Notes: generated by a model from the letters alone, not told the origin. Positions 26,114 through 35,277 are shown, counted from the stretch's first letter. The stretch: 64,000 nucleotides of DNA from Streptomyces dengpaensis (GCF_002946835.1 NZ_CP026652.1:124001-188000); one strand, 5' to 3'. A program made the numbers and translations.

Positions 26114-27994
26114 TTACTGCTGCGCGCTGGTGTGGTGGCGGATGAGGGCCTGCCAGCGGCGCTCGAAGTCTGCGGCGTTCTCGGTGATGTAGTCGGTGGT
26201 TACGGGCTTGTTGTACTGAGCGGTGATACCGCGGGCTGCGCACTCCTGCGCAACGGCGTCGGGCGCAGGCTGTTCGCTGCGCATCCGGTACTCGGCCCAG
26301 GCGTTGTAGACGCGGGACGGCAGGAAGTAGCGGCGCAGATTGCCAGGGCTGACGGGTTTGCCGCCCCGGCCGTACATGTCCTGCTGTGCGAGATAGGCGG
26401 ACAGTTCCTCGGCTGTCGGCTCGTCGCCGTGCTCGGTCTGGTATCCCGTCCACGCCAGGTAGTAGCGGTCGGCTGTGGTGAGGACCGCGCCCTCTCCCGC
26501 TGTCTTCTCCGGACCTGGCGGCGGGGCATCGATGGGGGCGTTCACCCGCGGGATGCGCTTCTCCTTGGCGGCCTGCGCACCCGCACCGGCGGACGCTGCC
26601 TCGGGCTCCTCCTCCGGGAGGACCTCGTCGGCGGCCTGCTCGCCGGGATCGGCGGATGCCTTTTCGGCGGGTGGCTCGCTGCTGCCGACCTCGCGCTCCT
26701 GGAAGCTCGCGACGAAGGCTGCCAAGTCGTCGCCGGTGATGGGTCGACCGCCGTCTCCCGTGATGGAGTCCCGCTCATACACGTACGCGGCGAGGGCAGC
26801 GGCATCCGGGTACGTGCCGTACTCCTGCACGTAGGTGCGCCAGCGGCTGTGGAAGTAGTCGTACCACGAATGGTCGGCCGGCTCCCCTTGGTCGGCGTCT
26901 GCGGGCCCTTGGCCATCGGGCGCATAGCGCGCATGGAGGACCTGGAGCAGGGGCTGCACCTGGTCCTGGGAGAGCGGGGCGCCGGATCCCGTGGAGATGC
27001 CATAGGTGTCGCGGAGCCAGAAGGCCCACTGCGACGGGGTCGGTTCGACTTGGAATTGGGTGAGGAACGCCTGGTAGGCCTCGGCGAACCGCTCGGCGGC
27101 TTCCTCGGCCGACTCCTGCGGTTCCTCCAGCTGCTCGGGAACCGGAGTTGAGACCGGGGGCTGAACCGGTTCCGGCTCCGCACTCTCCAGCTCGGCCGAT
27201 GTCTGCTCGTGCTCTGCTGCCGTCTCGAGTGTGGTGTCTTCCGGCCGCCTGAGGGCGGGGACCCGCTCGACGGTGAACAGGATCGGTGGCTCCTCGATGC
27301 CAGCGGCGGCGAGACCAGCGGGCGCGGTCTCGGCGAGCGGGACGCCGTACCGGGCCAGGCGGAGCGGCATCAGCGCTTCGACGGGGGCCTTGCGCCTCCA
27401 TGCGCGGCCGAAGCGTGAGCGGAGGCTGGCCTGGTAGACCAGGCGTTCCTGCTCCAGCTTGATGACCTGTTCGTAGGAGCGGAGCTCCCAGAGCTTCATG
27501 CGCCGCCACAGCAGGAACGTGGGCACGGGCGAAAGGAGCCAGCGGGTGAGGCGGACGCCTTCCATGTGCTTGTCCGCGGTGATGTCGGCGATCCGGCCGA
27601 TCGCGTGCCGGGCCGCCTCGACCGCGACCACGAACAGGATCGGGATCACGCTGTGCATGCCCACGCCCAGCGGGTCCGGCCAGGCCGCCGCACCGTTGAA
27701 CGCGATCGTCGCCGCCGACAGCAGCCACGCCGTCTGGCGCAGCAGCGGGAAGGGGATCCTGATCCAGGTCAGGAGCAGGTCCAGGGCGAGGAGGACGCAG
27801 ATGCCCGCGTCGATACCGATCGGGAAGACATAGGAGAAGTTCCCGAAGCCCTTCTGGAGAGCGAGCTCGCGGACGGCTGCGTACGAACCCGCGAAGCCGA
27901 TCGCGGCGATGATCACGGCGCCCGTCACGACCACACCGATGAGGACCTGGTGTGTCCGGGTCAGCTGGGGTATCTCACCGTTTCCCGCAGCCAC
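26114..27994 (-). CDS. DUF2637 membrane protein with long cytoplasmic tail
   Basis: This is a 626-residue protein. Four membrane segments occupy the first 135 residues (VLIGVVVTGAVIIAAIGFAG, FPIGIDAGICVLLALDLLL, TAWLLSAATIAFNGAAAW, VIPILFVVAVEAARHAIG), followed by the conserved ADKHMEGVRLTRWLLSPVP and LWRRMKLWELRSYEQVIKL region. This matches DUF2637, common on Streptomyces chromosomes and integrative conjugative elements and often linked with transfer (spdB-like). The remaining 370 residues are acidic and Pro-rich with three small repeated modules (SQWAFWLRDTYGI, WRTYVQEYGTYPDA, YLAWTGYQTEHGDEP). The gene is intact and alone. Confidence 0.8.
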   Translation of the reverse strand: MAAGNGEIPQLTRTHQVLIGVVVTGAVIIAAIGFAGSYAAVRELALQKGFGNFSYVFPIGIDAGICVLLALDLLLTWIRIPFPLLRQTAWLLSAATIAFNGAAAWPDPLGVGMHSVIPILFVVAVEAARHAIGRIADITADKHMEGVRLTRWLLSPVPTFLLWRRMKLWELRSYEQVIKLEQERLVYQASLRSRFGRAWRRKAPVEALMPLRLARYGVPLAETAPAGLAAAGIEEPPILFTVERVPALRRPEDTTLETAAEHEQTSAELESAEPEPVQPPVSTPVPEQLEEPQESAEEAAERFAEAYQAFLTQFQVEPTPSQWAFWLRDTYGISTGSGAPLSQDQVQPLLQVLHARYAPDGQGPADADQGEPADHSWYDYFHSRWRTYVQEYGTYPDAAALAAYVYERDSITGDGGRPITGDDLAAFVASFQEREVGSSEPPAEKASADPGEQAADEVLPEEEPEAASAGAGAQAAKEKRIPRVNAPIDAPPPGPEKTAGEGAVLTTADRYYLAWTGYQTEHGDEPTAEELSAYLAQQDMYGRGGKPVSPGNLRRYFLPSRVYNAWAEYRMRSEQPAPDAVAQECAARGITAQYNKPVTTDYITENAADFERRWQALIRHHTSAQQ

Positions 27995-28113
27995 GTCCCA
28001 CTCCCCTGTTCGAGCCTCACAACTGAGCAGCTCTCACACTCCCATGATCTGTGTGGTGCTGTGTGTATGAGGAGCACCCTGCTTCAGATCGTCAACGGAA
28101 AGTAATCGCTTGG

Positions 28114-28154
28114 GACTTGGTACCGGTTGATCTTCCGTCGACCGGTACCAAGTC
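28114..28154. promoter_or_regulatory. Perfect 14-bp inverted repeat, possible operator
   Basis: GACTTGGTACCGGT (28114-28127) and its exact complement (28141-28154) are separated by 13 bases. The 27-bp centre-to-centre distance suits a dimeric regulator spanning between two and three helical turns. The nearest start is the divergent DUF2637 gene 120 bp away. Confidence 0.55.
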
Positions 28155-28294
28155 ACGACGGAGCGCCCAGGGGCCTCACCGTTTTGTCAAGGCAGCGATA
28201 CGTGTTCGGGTGCGGCGACCGATGCGGGGACGTTCTCGGAACCTGGTGCGCTGGCTGCACGCGCTGGATCAGCGGGATCCGGGAGGAAGCAGAA

Positions 28295-28333
28295 CGGCCC
28301 CGCTCTCCCGCCGCATGGCAGGGGGCGGGGCCG
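28295..28333. terminator. GC-rich hairpin, terminator-like
   Basis: CGGCCCCGC and GCGGGGCCG pair around a 21-base loop that can also pair partly. It lies between the DUF2637 upstream region and the 3' end of the minus-strand gene ending at 28400. Confidence 0.5.
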
Positions 28334-28399
28334 TGGGCGACTGGGTCAGTCGGCCCGAGCCGCGGCCTGTTGAGGAATCGTCAAGACCTGTGGATCAAT

Positions 28400-28879
28400 T
28401 CAGTTGGGCTGGTCCCTGTGTCGCAACTGACGGCTCGCTGCGTTTCGGATGCGGCTGGTTCGTCCGCATTCGGCCAGCAGTCTGAGGGCCTTGGGTGAGG
28501 TTACGATCTGCGTGGTTGCGGCCGTGCGCTGGAACCAGTCGGTCGCCCCGGTGAGCTCTTCGGCGGTCCATGGGTTGCCCAGGGCGATGGTTCTGAGCAG
28601 GGTCCACTCGCGCAGGCGGAGGGTGAGGAAGTCGCGATCCGTGATCACCTCGGTCATGGTCTGGGCCCAGGCCGTGAACCGGGGGTCGGTCAGCAGGTCG
28701 GCGGCCCGGCGGTCCAGATGGCGTCCCACCGCGCTGTCCGCCATCGTCGCGTCCTGGTCGCGCAGGACGGCGGCCACCAGGTCGGCCTCGTCCGCCTCGG
28801 CGACGGCTTCCAGTGCCTGCAGGTAGCGGGCGAAGCGCCGGTGCTCGGCGGGCTCCTCGTCGAGGTGGGGGCCGGTCAT
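28400..28879 (-). CDS. Hypothetical protein downstream of IS256 transposase
   Basis: This is a 159-residue, mostly helical protein: FARYLQALEAVAEADEADLV, VAAVLRDQDATMADSAVGRH, FTAWAQTMTEVITDRDFLTL, WTAEELTGATDWFQRTAAT. The ATG overlaps the stop of the decayed IS256-type transposase frame (ATGA). I do not recognise the family. It could be a host gene that now happens to abut the IS, or an IS passenger. Confidence 0.55.
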   Translation of the reverse strand: MTGPHLDEEPAEHRRFARYLQALEAVAEADEADLVAAVLRDQDATMADSAVGRHLDRRAADLLTDPRFTAWAQTMTEVITDRDFLTLRLREWTLLRTIALGNPWTAEELTGATDWFQRTAATTQIVTSPKALRLLAECGRTSRIRNAASRQLRHRDQPN

Positions 28880-30129
28880 GCCGCGATCCCTTCCGGCCGC
28901 TCAACCAGCTGGCCGCGCTCGAAGCAGGCACCGGCCCGAACCAGGGCAACCAGGTGGGGGGCGTTGACTGCGCGCCAGCGGGCCTGTGCGGATTCGATCA
29001 GCTTGAACACCATGCCCAACGCGGCGGCCCGGCTGCCGGCGCCTTTGGTGACCTTGGTTCGCAGCCGGACGGTGGCGAAGGTTGACTCGATGGGGTTCGT
29101 GGTCCGCAGATGGATCCAGTGCTCGGCGGGAAAATCGAAGAACGCCAGGAGCTCGTCCTCGTCGTCGGTGATCCGCTTGACGACCTTGGGGTACTTCGCC
29201 CCGTATTGCTTGGCGAACGCGGCGACGGCCTGGGCCGCGTGCTCCTTGTCCTCGGCGTTGTAGATCTCCTGGATAGCGCGCTTGGCGGCGGGCTGGGCCG
29301 ACTTCGGCAGTGCGTCCAGGACGTTGGCGGTCTTGTGCACCCAGCACCGCTGGTGGCGAGTGTCGGGGAAGACCTCGTGCAACGCGTTCCAGAAGCCGAG
29401 TGCGCCGTCGCCGACGGCCAGGACCGGGGCTCGCATGCCCCGGCGAGCGCAGTCGCGCAACAGCGCTGCCCATGCCTCGGACGACTCGCGATAGCCGTCG
29501 GTCATTCGCGATCAGCTCCTTGGTGCCGTCCGCGCGTACCCCCATCAGCACGAGCACGGCGGCCTTTGCCTCTTCCAGGCGTATCCGCAGGTGGACGCCG
29601 CCGGCCCAGACGTAGACGTAGTCGGTGGTGGACAGGTCGCAGTCCATGAACGCCGTGTGGTCGGCCTGCCACTGAGTGGTCAGCCGGGGCACCGTCGCGG
29701 GCGACAGGCCCGCCGAGGAGCCGAGGAATTGCTGGAGCGCGGGCATGAAATCGCCGGAGGCAGGCCATGGAGGTAGAGCAGCGGCAGCACTTCGCTGATC
29801 TTCGGGGACTTGCGGCACCAGGGCGGCAGGATCGCCGACGAGAACCGCTTGCGCTCACCGGTCACCTCATCGATCCGCTTGTCGTTCACCCGCGGGGCCC
29901 TGACCTGGACCGTCCCGGCCGCCGTTGCGACCTTCCTCGGCTGGTGGAAACCGTTGCGCACGACCAGACGCCGGCCGGTCTCGTCCCTCTGATCCGCCAA
30001 CTCGGCTATGTAGCTGTTGACTTCGGCCTCCATCGCGGCGGCCAGCATACGCCGTGCGCCTTCACGGACGATCTCGTCAATCAAGGAGCCATTCGGGGTG
30101 GTGCCATCGGCGTTGACTACGCTGAGCAC
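28876..30129 (-). pseudogene. IS256-family (Mutator) transposase with two frameshifts
   Basis: The start and first third are normal (IDEIVREGARRMLAAAMEAEV, RVNDKRIDEVTGERKRFSS). Near 29763 one base is missing, and near 29505 one base is extra, so the central 260 bp are out of frame and the ends are in frame with each other. Even with both repaired, the first catalytic Asp is lost: the motif reads VWAGGVHLR where VWADGVHLR is expected. The C-terminal third is intact (VLAVGDGALGFWNAL, TNPIESTFATVRLR). The gene is inactive. Confidence 0.85.
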
Positions 30130-30258
30130 GGGCGTGCCTTCCCGACCGACGTTCGCAGCGTCGGCCTACTCGGTGACCTTCAATCGATCACTCGGGAAGG
30201 TACGCCCTTCGCGCGCCACCCCGAGGCCGATCCACAGACATCCGAGCTTGCTAAGAAG

Positions 30259-30847
30259 TCAAGCCGCGAGCGTGACTGGCGCCGTGGACGCGGCGGGAAA
30301 CGCCTTGCCGGGATCGAACCTCTGCCCGGTCTGCAGGCAGTGGTGGAGGCATCCCAGGAGGCGGTTGAAGACGTTGCGCATGGCGGCGGTGTGCCGGTCC
30401 CCGAGGTCCCGGCGTCGGTCGTATTCGGCCTTGACCTGTGGGGAGGGCAGCGCGCCGAAGATCCATACGTAGCCTGCGGCGGCCAGGCGCTGGTTCTTCA
30501 CCCGACGGTGGCGCACGAGGTGGCTCTTGCCGCTGGCGATGGTGACCGGCGCCGAGCCGGCATACGCCTTCAGAGCGCGGGCGTCGGCGAAGCGGGCGCG
30601 GTCGTCACCGATCTCGGCCAGGACGCGTGCGCCGGGTGAGCGGCCCTATCCCCGGGAAGCCGCCCAGGATTTCGGCGTCCGGATGCCCGGCGAACGCCTC
30701 GGCCGCAGCCTCGGCGAGGTCGTCGGCTGCCCGGCAGGCGGCATCCAACTGGGCTACCAGCGCGAGGGTTTGCCGCCCCATAGCCTGCTCGACGAGCGGC
30801 GGCTGGTGCAGGTAGTCGCTGGTGAAAATGGTGCGCAGCCGTTCCAC
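30259..30847 (-). pseudogene. IS110-family transposase, C-terminal fragment with frameshift
   Basis: The segment VEQAMGRQTLALVAQLDAAC and HPDAEILGGFPGIGPLT is followed, after a 1-base insertion near 30645, by DDRARFADARALKAYAGSAP with the conserved Ser region, VKNQRLAAAGYVWIFGAL and NRLLGCLHHCLQTG. These are the second half of an IS110-type transposase. The N-terminal DEDD domain is absent. Confidence 0.8.
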
Positions 30848-31101
30848 CCAGACCTCGATGTTCCGCTGCCGTCCCGGCGGCTCTTCACGAGGCCGACGTG
30901 CCTGGACACCGCTTCAAGGGCTCCAAGACGACTGCCCGCATCTGCGGCACTGCCCCGCAGCTTCCGGGGCGGGTGCCCCGTCTGGGGTACAGGGCCCGGG
31001 GATCTGCGGCTGCGCCGTGTGGGCGCGAGTGGCCGGAAGCGATGCCGCAGGCAGGCAGCGGGGCCCGAGGACCCCGGCTGCGTGCCCGCCGGGACGGTGT
31101 G

Positions 31102-31680
31102 TCAGACCATGGCGAGTCGGTCCACCAGCAGCTCCACCCTCCGCTCGGCGTCCCCCGGCGGCAGCCGTCCCGCCCGGGTCAGGGTGGCCAGCCCGTGCAT
31201 GGCCGCCCAGAACACCTCGGTGAACAATGCCGGGTGGACGCCGTCCCCGGCGACCTCGCCGAGGCTTTCCAGCAGGGCGGCGAAGGCGTCCTTCAGCGGC
31301 TCCGGGGTGTCCTCGTCCGCGAACGCCAGGCCGCCGTCGAGCTGGAACATGGCGTCGTAGACCGCCGGGTTGCGCTCGGCGAAGTCGAGGTAGGCGCGGG
31401 CGAGGGCGGTGACCCGGGTGCGAGGGCCGTCCGCGGCGGAGGTCGCGGCCCGCAGCGCCGCGGCCATCTCGGCGGCGCCCTCGAGGGCGACGGCGCCGAT
31501 GATCTCGCGCTTGCCGCGGAAATGGCTGTAGAGGACGGGCTGGCTGTATTCGATGCGCTCGGCGAGCCGGCGGGTGGTGACCGCGTCCCAGCCCTGCTGC
31601 TCGGCGAGTTCGCGGGCTGTCGCCACGATGAGGCGCTCGCGGTCCGCCCGTTCGCGCTGCTTGCGTTCCTGTACCGACAT
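31102..31680 (-). CDS. TetR-family transcriptional regulator
   Basis: This is a 192-residue protein. The N-terminal HTH (LIVATARELAEQQGWDAVT, TRRLAERIEYSQPVLYSHF, GKREIIGAVA) is classical TetR. The C-terminal ligand domain contains RAYLDFAERNPAVYDAMFQL and FTEVFWAAMHGLATLTRAG, as in the WHG-type TetR group. The gene is divergent from the DUF1772 gene, and a palindrome with CTAG arms sits between them, so it probably represses both. Confidence 0.9.
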   Translation of the reverse strand: MSVQERKQRERADRERLIVATARELAEQQGWDAVTTRRLAERIEYSQPVLYSHFRGKREIIGAVALEGAAEMAAALRAATSAADGPRTRVTALARAYLDFAERNPAVYDAMFQLDGGLAFADEDTPEPLKDAFAALLESLGEVAGDGVHPALFTEVFWAAMHGLATLTRAGRLPPGDAERRVELLVDRLAMV

Positions 31681-31688
31681 GATTCGAT

Positions 31689-31754
31689 TCTAGCGCCGCT
31701 AGACAAGCAAGCGGCAGCAGCGCTAGCGTTGCCTCATCAGCTAGCAACACTAGA
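31689..31754. promoter_or_regulatory. Likely TetR operator region
   Basis: TCTAGCG-C-CGCTAGA (31689-31703) is a perfect 7-bp-arm palindrome next to the TetR start. Further CTAG half-sites occur at 31732-31737 (GCTAGC) and 31741-31753 (CTAGCAACACTAG), just before the GGGAGGG ribosome-binding site of the DUF1772 gene. Confidence 0.65.
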
Positions 31755-31770
31755 TTCCGGGAGGGTCATC

Positions 31771-32217
31771 ATGCTCAACGCACTCGAGGTCTTAACCACC
31801 GTGGTCGTCGGCCTGATGGTGGGGGTGGAGTTCTCGGTCGCCTTCGTCATCAACCCGATCCTCGACGGACTCCCCGGCGACAACGGCCTGCGCGGCCGCA
31901 CCCACGGGGCCCGGATGCTCGGCACCTTGATGCCGTTCTGGTACATCGGCTCACTCGTCCTGAGCGCGGTCTGGGCCATCGCAGGATGGCATCACCACGG
32001 CGCCGGCCTCGTCGTCCTCGCCGCCGCGCTGCTGATCTTGAGCGTGATCATGTCGCTCCTGCTGCTCGTCCCGATCAACAACCGGGGCAAGACGTGGACC
32101 ACCGAGAACCTGCCCGAGGACTGGAAGGAGCAGATGAACCGCTGGGACCGCTTCCACTACGTCCGCGTCGCCGTCATCATTGCCGCCTTCGCTCTGTTGG
32201 TCGCCGCCCTCGCCTGA
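31771..32217 (+). CDS. DUF1772 membrane protein (anthrone-oxygenase-like)
   Basis: This is a 148-residue protein with four membrane segments (VLTTVVVGLMVGVEFSVAF, MPFWYIGSLVLSAVWAIAG, LVVLAAALLILSVIMSLLLLVP, VRVAVIIAAFALLVAALA). The motif LVPINNRGKTWTTENLPEDWKEQM with WDRFHYVRV matches DUF1772, which includes anthrone oxygenase-like proteins. ATG 31771 is preceded by GGGAGGG. It is likely controlled by the divergent TetR protein. Confidence 0.85.
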   Translation: MLNALEVLTTVVVGLMVGVEFSVAFVINPILDGLPGDNGLRGRTHGARMLGTLMPFWYIGSLVLSAVWAIAGWHHHGAGLVVLAAALLILSVIMSLLLLVPINNRGKTWTTENLPEDWKEQMNRWDRFHYVRVAVIIAAFALLVAALA

Positions 32218-32241
32218 GCCCGCGGGCCGACACCGCGCTGG

Positions 32242-32352
32242 TGGCGCCGAACTGCGGGCCGTCGGCGGCCTGCCCGGCGGTCAGGACGAACGCCAGCGGA
32301 CGGCACCTGCGGTCGGCGGCGAGGTGGACCTTGCTTGTCTGCCCACCCCGGG
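32242..32352 (-). pseudogene. IS5-type transposase fragment
   Basis: The minus strand reads GQTSKVHLAADRRCRPLAFV, then LTAGQAADGPQFGA, the segment after the first catalytic Asp in many Streptomyces IS5-type transposases. Neither end of the gene is present. Confidence 0.6.
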
Positions 32353-32480
32353 AGCGTCCCAGGAGTGCGGCGCTTCAGCCGGAGTTTGCAACGGCGCCGG
32401 ATGCGCCGTCGCTCTTCCCGCCCGGGATCGTGAACGACCCGGTTCGAGATATCGTTCGAGGCCGGAAGGCAAGGAACAAG

Positions 32481-32831
32481 TCAAAGGTCAGTGGCTCGCT
32501 CGTGGCGGGGTTCGTACATGCCCACTTCGCCGCCGCCCGGCAGGCGGAACCGGGTGAGGCGGCCCCAGCCAGCATCTGTGACCGGTTGCGTGAACTCGAC
32601 GCCCTTCGCGGCCAGCTCTCCCACGGTCGCGTTGACGTCGTCGCACATGAGGTAGAACTCGTGCGACTCCGGGCCGTCCGTAGGATGCACGGCGATCTCT
32701 GCCGGTGGCAGTTTGAAGATCAGCCAGCCGCCGCCCGCGTCCACGTGCGGATAGCCCAGCACATCCTTGAAGAACGCCCGGTCGGCTTCCGCATCTCGGC
32801 TGTAGAGGATGACGTGTCCACCATTGATCAT
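32481..32831 (-). CDS. VOC-family (glyoxalase/bleomycin-resistance fold) protein
   Basis: This is a 116-residue protein with the paired beta-alpha-beta-beta-beta layout of the VOC fold: MINGGHVILYSRDAEADRAF, FFKDVLGYPHVDAGGGWLIF, EIAVHPTDGPESHEFYLMCD, KGVEFTQPVTDAGWGRLTRF, GGEVGMYEP. The His and Glu metal ligands are visible. The exact reaction is unknown. It lies between gene fragments but is intact. Confidence 0.82.
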   Translation of the reverse strand: MINGGHVILYSRDAEADRAFFKDVLGYPHVDAGGGWLIFKLPPAEIAVHPTDGPESHEFYLMCDDVNATVGELAAKGVEFTQPVTDAGWGRLTRFRLPGGGEVGMYEPRHERATDL

Positions 32832-32850
32832 GTGACGAGCATAAGCGGTG

Positions 32851-33015
32851 GAGGCGACGCTGCTCGCCTTCTGCCGGGACCAGATCGCCGCCTACAAGGT
32901 TCCGCGACGCATCGTCCTGCGGACCACCGCACTCCCGCGCACCGCGACCGGGAAACTGGTCCGCACCGCGCTTACGGAAGAGGCGCAGGCCCTGTGGAAG
33001 GGCGCGGAAGGCTGA
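32851..33015 (+). pseudogene. Acyl-CoA/AMP-ligase, 3' fragment
   Basis: The frame LLAFCRDQIAAYKVPRRIVL, then LPRTATGKLVRTALTEEA is the C-terminal end of an adenylate-forming ligase, with the catalytic Lys in TGKL. Everything upstream is missing; the fragment starts 20 bp from the VOC gene start on the other strand. Confidence 0.75.
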
Positions 33016-33312
33016 CGCCGAGCCAGCCCAGGGCTGCCAAGTTAGCCGTGAGGTCGGCGGGTGAGGGTGTGTCAGGGCATGCTGGGGTTGGTAGTAGCCA
33101 CTCCAACGCTTCCTGTCCGCAGCGCCTGGGCGTCGTAGACGACGACCACGGGCCGTATACAGCGCTGCAGATCGGACTCGATCAGGTCTTCGGCGGCGGC
33201 GATGCGCCGCGGCGGCACTGTCGAGTTCCCTGACACCCACGGACAACTTGACAACGCCACAGCCGGACGCATCGGTGAGACGGCTCGTTCCTATCGGTGA
33301 GACGGCTCGTTC

Positions 33313-34326
33313 CTAAGCGACCGTGAGCACGATCTTGCCCTGGATGTGCCCCCGGGCGATGCGCTCGTGCGCCGCCCGGGCATCCGCGAGCGGGAACGTG
33401 CTGTCGATCGCGACGCGAATCTTCCCCGCGTCAACCAAGCTCTCCAGTTCGGCGAGCTGCGCGCCGCTCGAGCGGACCGACACGGCCGTGACCGTGACAC
33501 CCAACTCCGCGTTCTCCTCGTCGTCGAACTGGCCGAAGTACACCGGGTAGAGGGACCCGCCGCGCTTGAGGGTGCGCAGGAAGCGCCTGCTGGCTGGACC
33601 CCCGACGGCGTCCAGGACCAGGTCGACGTCACGGACGACCTCCTCGGGCCGCTCCTTGGTGTAGTCGATGAACTCGTCGGCGCCGAGCTCGCGCAGGAAC
33701 GTCTCGTGGGCGCCGGAGGCCACGGCGATGACGCGGGCCCCCTTCCACTTGGCCAGTTGGAGAGCGAGGTGCCCCACGCCACCGGCAGCGCCGTTGATGA
33801 GCACCGTGCTCTCGCTGTCGAGTGCCATCGGGCGGTGCTGGGCCTCTTGGAACGGCGAGGGATGATCGTGCCCGAGCTCGATCAAGAACTGCCACGCCGT
33901 CAACCCCGACATGGCCAGGGCGGCGGCGTGCACGTGGTCGATGCCAGCCAGCTTGCGGGCGAGGTCGGACGCCGGTGCGGTGACGTACTCGGCGTACGCG
34001 CTGCTCTGGAGAACGGTGGGGAAGCGCAGAAGGCCGATCACCTCATCTCCGACCGCGAAGCCGTTGACGTCGGCGGCAACGGCTTCCACGACGCCTGAGA
34101 CGTCGGTCCCCGGAATCAGGGGGAGATGGAACTGAGGCCTGATCTCGGGGGGTATGTCGGGCATCCCCTCGCGCGCGTACCGGTCAGGAGGGTTGACGCC
34201 GACCGCGTGCACGCGCACGAGCACCTCACCCGGCCCCGGCTCGGGAACCGGCACCTCCTCATGGCGCAGCACCTCAGGGCCGCCGAACTCGTGCAGCTGG
34301 ATCGCCTTCATGGTCTGTTTCGGCAC
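33313..34326 (-). CDS. Zinc-less alcohol dehydrogenase/quinone oxidoreductase-type NADP enzyme
   Basis: This is a 337-residue MDR-superfamily protein. The GTG at 34326 follows AGGAAAGA. The GroES-like N-terminus (MKAIQLHEFGGPEVLRHEEV, VLVRVHAVGVNPPDRYAREG, IPGTDVSGVVEAV) is followed by the NADP-binding motif VLINGAAGGVGHLALQLAKW, then GADEFIDYTKE, VDLVLDAVGG and HIQGKIVLTVA. Catalytic zinc ligands are lacking, as in quinone oxidoreductases. It is divergent from a TetR gene, with three phased operator-like repeats between them. Confidence 0.87.
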   Translation of the reverse strand: MPKQTMKAIQLHEFGGPEVLRHEEVPVPEPGPGEVLVRVHAVGVNPPDRYAREGMPDIPPEIRPQFHLPLIPGTDVSGVVEAVAADVNGFAVGDEVIGLLRFPTVLQSSAYAEYVTAPASDLARKLAGIDHVHAAALAMSGLTAWQFLIELGHDHPSPFQEAQHRPMALDSESTVLINGAAGGVGHLALQLAKWKGARVIAVASGAHETFLRELGADEFIDYTKERPEEVVRDVDLVLDAVGGPASRRFLRTLKRGGSLYPVYFGQFDDEENAELGVTVTAVSVRSSGAQLAELESLVDAGKIRVAIDSTFPLADARAAHERIARGHIQGKIVLTVA

Positions 34327-34363
34327 AGCTCTTTCCTGCGTCTCTCTCGGGGGTAAACTAAGT

Positions 34364-34419
34364 GAACCAATGATCCGTTTTTCTGGACCATTGATCCGAA
34401 TATATGGACCACTGATCCG
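34364..34419. promoter_or_regulatory. Three operator-like repeats at 21-bp spacing
   Basis: GAACCAATGATCCG (34364), GGACCATTGATCCG (34385) and GGACCACTGATCCG (34406) are direct repeats exactly 21 bp apart, two turns of the helix. Each is itself an imperfect palindrome. They fill the space between the divergent TetR and oxidoreductase genes and are likely TetR binding sites. Confidence 0.75.
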
Positions 34420-34437
34420 GATAGTCAAGAGGGACAG

Positions 34438-35031
34438 ATGCGGGCCGACGCCAGGAAGAACCGCGACCACCTGCTCGCAGTAGCGGGCACCGCCATCGCC
34501 GAGCAGGGCGTCGACGTGTCACTGCGCGACATCGCGCGCAGGGCCGATGTCGGGCTCGCGACGCTGCTGCGGCACTTCCCGACACGCGAGGCGCTGCTCG
34601 ATGCCCTGCTCCACACGAGCTTCAACGAGCTGACCGCCAAGGCAGGCGCCCTCGAAACGGACGACTCACCCGGCGATGCCCTCGTTTCATGGCTGCGCGA
34701 CTGCGTCGGGTGGACAACCGAGTACCGGGGCGCGGTCGTGCTGATGGCAGCCGCCATCGAGGACCCCAAGTCCGCACTCCACACTTCGTGCGTCACCCTG
34801 CGCGCAGCCGGTGCGCGGCTCCTCACCCGTGCCCAGGCCGCGGGCATGGCGCGGACCGACATTGATGGCGCCGACTTGTTCGCGCTGGTAGAGGCGCTCG
34901 CCTGGCTCGGCGACCAGCGCTCGCTCGCGCCACGCGCCGATCACCTCTTCGACGTTGTCGCCAGCGCGATCCTGACCAGCACAGCGAGCAGCGATACCGA
35001 GGGGGAACGCCGCCCTCGCGCCCGTAGCTGA
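34438..35031 (+). CDS. TetR-family transcriptional regulator
   Basis: This is a 197-residue protein. The HTH region reads LLAVAGTAIAEQGVDVSLRD, IARRADVGLATLLRHFPTRE. The C-terminal part (ALVSWLRDCVGWTTEYRGAV, DLFALVEALAWLGDQRSLA) matches the TetR subgroup often found beside oxidoreductases. It is divergent from the oxidoreductase at 33313-34326 and probably represses both through the 21-bp repeats. An inverted partial copy of this gene lies at 35278-35510. Confidence 0.9.
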   Translation: MRADARKNRDHLLAVAGTAIAEQGVDVSLRDIARRADVGLATLLRHFPTREALLDALLHTSFNELTAKAGALETDDSPGDALVSWLRDCVGWTTEYRGAVVLMAAAIEDPKSALHTSCVTLRAAGARLLTRAQAAGMARTDIDGADLFALVEALAWLGDQRSLAPRADHLFDVVASAILTSTASSDTEGERRPRARS

Positions 35032-35277
35032 AATCGTCGCGCACGCGGACCGGCGAACTCGGCCGCGTGCCCGGCAAGAGCGGATCGACGCCGAGTTCGC
35101 CAAGGCGGTCAAGGTCACCGGCATCGAGCCGCGCGCTCCCCGGGAGCGGACCGCGAACGCTGGGAAGCGGCCGACGAAGGCGGCGCGCACGAACAGTTCG
35201 AGGCCCAGGGCATCTTGTTGGGGACGGATGCCGGCGGTGCCGTCATCCAGCAGTTCGTCGAGCCGGTTAGGCGATGA

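Larger units (their letters stand above)
27995..28399. other. Non-coding stretch with inverted repeat and terminator-like hairpin
   Basis: About 400 bp without a credible gene. It contains the 5' region of the DUF2637 gene, a 14-bp perfect inverted repeat (28114-28154) and a hairpin (28295-28333). Confidence 0.5.

Noticed and set aside
33030..33290. Possible small gene between the ligase fragment and the oxidoreductase
   Set aside because: A minus-strand frame (RIAAAEDLIESDLQRC, VVVVYDAQALRTG) looks partly coding but has no start, no RBS and no family match.
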